The notes beneath the pieces are model-generated. The model had not been told where the DNA came from. It worked only from the letters and a program-made list of their open reading frames with translations, and did no database searches. This document shows positions 25,517 through 26,589 of a DNA stretch of 26,589 nt, piece after piece. Position 1 is the stretch's first letter, and the number at the start of each line of letters is the position of its first letter. The stretch comes from Leclercia sp. UBA7405 (GTDB taxonomy: Bacteria; Pseudomonadota; Gammaproteobacteria; Enterobacterales; Enterobacteriaceae). A program made the translations under genes and the position numbers. The stretch lies in assembly GCA_002469605.1 (NCBI GenBank), contig DKMV01000311.1, positions 1-26,589 on the forward strand, written 5' to 3'.

Positions 25517-26589
25517 TTACTTCTCCTCCAGCTGGTGCGCAATGGCCCGCAGCTGTCCGGCCAGCGCCTGCAAATTCTTGCCCTTCTCCCCTTTCGGACC
25601 GGTAGAGTGCCGTACTACCAGCCGCGCCGGCAGTATAGAAGAGAGACGCGGAGCGTTCTCGTCACCGTTGTCCAGAATGCGCCGCACCGCCTCTTTGCCC
25701 TGCAAATCAAGATCCAGCGACACCGTGGTCAACGCCGGATAGAAGAACGAGCTTTCATAGGTGTCGTCGTAGCCAATCACCGACTTTTCGCCGGGAATGG
25801 GGATCTGGTGCTGATGGAAGGCACTCAGCACCCCCAGCGCCATCTGGTCGTTGCCCACCAGCACGGCGGTAAAGTTCGCCGCCTCGCGCAGCATTTGCAG
25901 CGCACCGGCGTAGCCGCTTTGGGCGTCCCAGTTGCCGCGCACGATGACAACGGGCTCCAGGCCGTAGCTCTTTAAGGTCTCGACCCAGCTTTTTAAGCGC
26001 AGCTCTGCCGAGACGGAGCTGGCAGGCCCCGCCAGCAGGGCGATCTCCCGGTGGCCCAGCTCATACAGGTATTTGACGCTGGCACGGGTGCCATCTGCCG
26101 GGTTAAACGAAACGTTAAACACCGAACTGTAGGGATCCACATCCAGAAACAGGCAGACAATATCATCGTTGTCTGCCGCGATTTTCTGCGCCTCTTCGGC
26201 CTCCAGCGGCACGTTGATAATCACCTTGTTTACCCGCTGGGACTTCAGCTCGTTGATGGAATCCTGAATGCTGTGGTTGACGTTCTCATCGATCATTGAG
26301 ATCAGCACCTGATAGCCTTCAAGATTGGCGTAGCGTTTTACCGCCGCCGCCACCTGCGAGGGGGCATGCAGGGCCAGGGAAATGGTCACCAGTCCTACGG
26401 TCTGGGTCTGTTTGCCCACCAGCTGCTGTGCCAGCCGGTTAGGAACATAGCGTAAGGTTTCAATGGCTTTCTCCACCTTGTGGCGCGTGGCTTCGGATAC
26501 ATTGGCAGATTTATTGAGTACCCTGGACACGGTCTGGTAGGAGACGCCGGCATGGCGTGCCACGTCCTCCAGGGTCGCGCGCAGGATCT
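25517..26589 (-). CDS. lacI: Lactose-operon repressor LacI-like protein (5' end beyond the window)
   Basis: The frame is open from the right edge to the stop at 25517. It reads ...ILRATLEDVARHAGVSYQTV, so the true start is just outside and the GTG at 26563 is internal. The helix-turn-helix DVARHAGVSYQTVSRVLN keeps the LacI recognition residues Tyr-Gln...Arg. The hinge is PNRLAQQLVGKQ. The core shares SLALHAPSQVAAAVK, LFLDV, GHREIALLAGPASSVSAELR and GYDDTYESSFFYPALTTV with E. coli LacI. The C-terminal heptad-like LQALAGQLRAIAHQLEEK corresponds to the LacI tetramerisation helix. It is a true LacI-type repressor, but no lacZ follows it; the gene downstream is a convergent SDR. Confidence 0.88.
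   Translation of the reverse strand, partial: ILRATLEDVARHAGVSYQTVSRVLNKSANVSEATRHKVEKAIETLRYVPNRLAQQLVGKQTQTVGLVTISLALHAPSQVAAAVKRYANLEGYQVLISMIDENVNHSIQDSINELKSQRVNKVIINVPLEAEEAQKIAADNDDIVCLFLDVDPYSSVFNVSFNPADGTRASVKYLYELGHREIALLAGPASSVSAELRLKSWVETLKSYGLEPVVIVRGNWDAQSGYAGALQMLREAANFTAVLVGNDQMALGVLSAFHQHQIPIPGEKSVIGYDDTYESSFFYPALTTVSLDLDLQGKEAVRRILDNGDENAPRLSSILPARLVVRHSTGPKGEKGKNLQALAGQLRAIAHQLEEK

Overview
The window is a composite of two genomic backgrounds. From about 2.9 kb to the right end it is a chromosome of the family Enterobacteriaceae. The gene order matches the E. coli K-12 segment putP-putA-rutR-rutABCDEFG-ymdF-wrbA-yccJ-agp, and the products are close to their E. coli counterparts in length and motifs. 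High GC and codon use suggest an Enterobacter/Leclercia/Lelliottia/Klebsiella-like genus, which I cannot narrow. Positions 1 to about 2.85 kb instead look like Pseudomonas or a close relative: a cupredoxin-like 'methylamine utilization' protein overlapping a membrane sensor gene, a DUF3203-like small protein, and most of a PutP with pseudomonad-type sequence. The switch falls inside putP: the first ~35-45 codons are enterobacterial and the rest is not. This is either an inter-genus homologous join or, at least as likely, an assembly chimera.

Layout. 1-1500: Pseudomonas-type genes ending at a bidirectional terminator. 1522-3006: hybrid putP. 3007-3428: divergent put control region with PutA operators. 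3429-7391: putA. 7456-7851: DUF1311 secreted protein. 7848-8486: rutR. 8487-8769: rut control region with a near-perfect sigma-54 promoter, a RutR box and an NtrC-like site. 8770-14209: rutA-G, the complete uracil-degradation operon with its uracil permease. 14256-17746: an accessory block between rutG and ymdF, absent from the E. coli K-12 order. It holds a DUF2778/Tlde1-like T6SS effector, a membrane protein (probable immunity), an orphan Hcp, an AtaR/AtaT-type toxin-antitoxin pair and an EamA transporter. 17891-20584: ymdF, wrbA-yccJ and agp. 20731-23179: an HxlR regulator followed by a second accessory block (TolA-domain-III-like lipoprotein, AT-rich polytopic membrane protein of unknown function, SymE-family protein). 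23478-25481: two short-chain dehydrogenases flanking a second HxlR regulator. 25517 to the end: a LacI repressor whose N-terminus lies beyond the window.

How the genes work together. PutP imports proline, PutA oxidises it to glutamate and represses both genes when proline is absent. RutA-F strip nitrogen from uracil under nitrogen limitation, RutG imports uracil and RutR senses it. WrbA, YccJ and YmdF are stationary-phase or stress associated. The accessory genes concern competition and defence: an exported peptidoglycan-targeting effector with guard and carrier, a toxin-antitoxin pair whose toxin carries substitutions at two active-site positions, a TolA-like lipoprotein and a SymE-like protein. 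A previously unremarked regulatory link is suggested by a 19-bp dyad upstream of the first HxlR gene that recurs twice, 2.7 kb away, in front of the first dehydrogenase.
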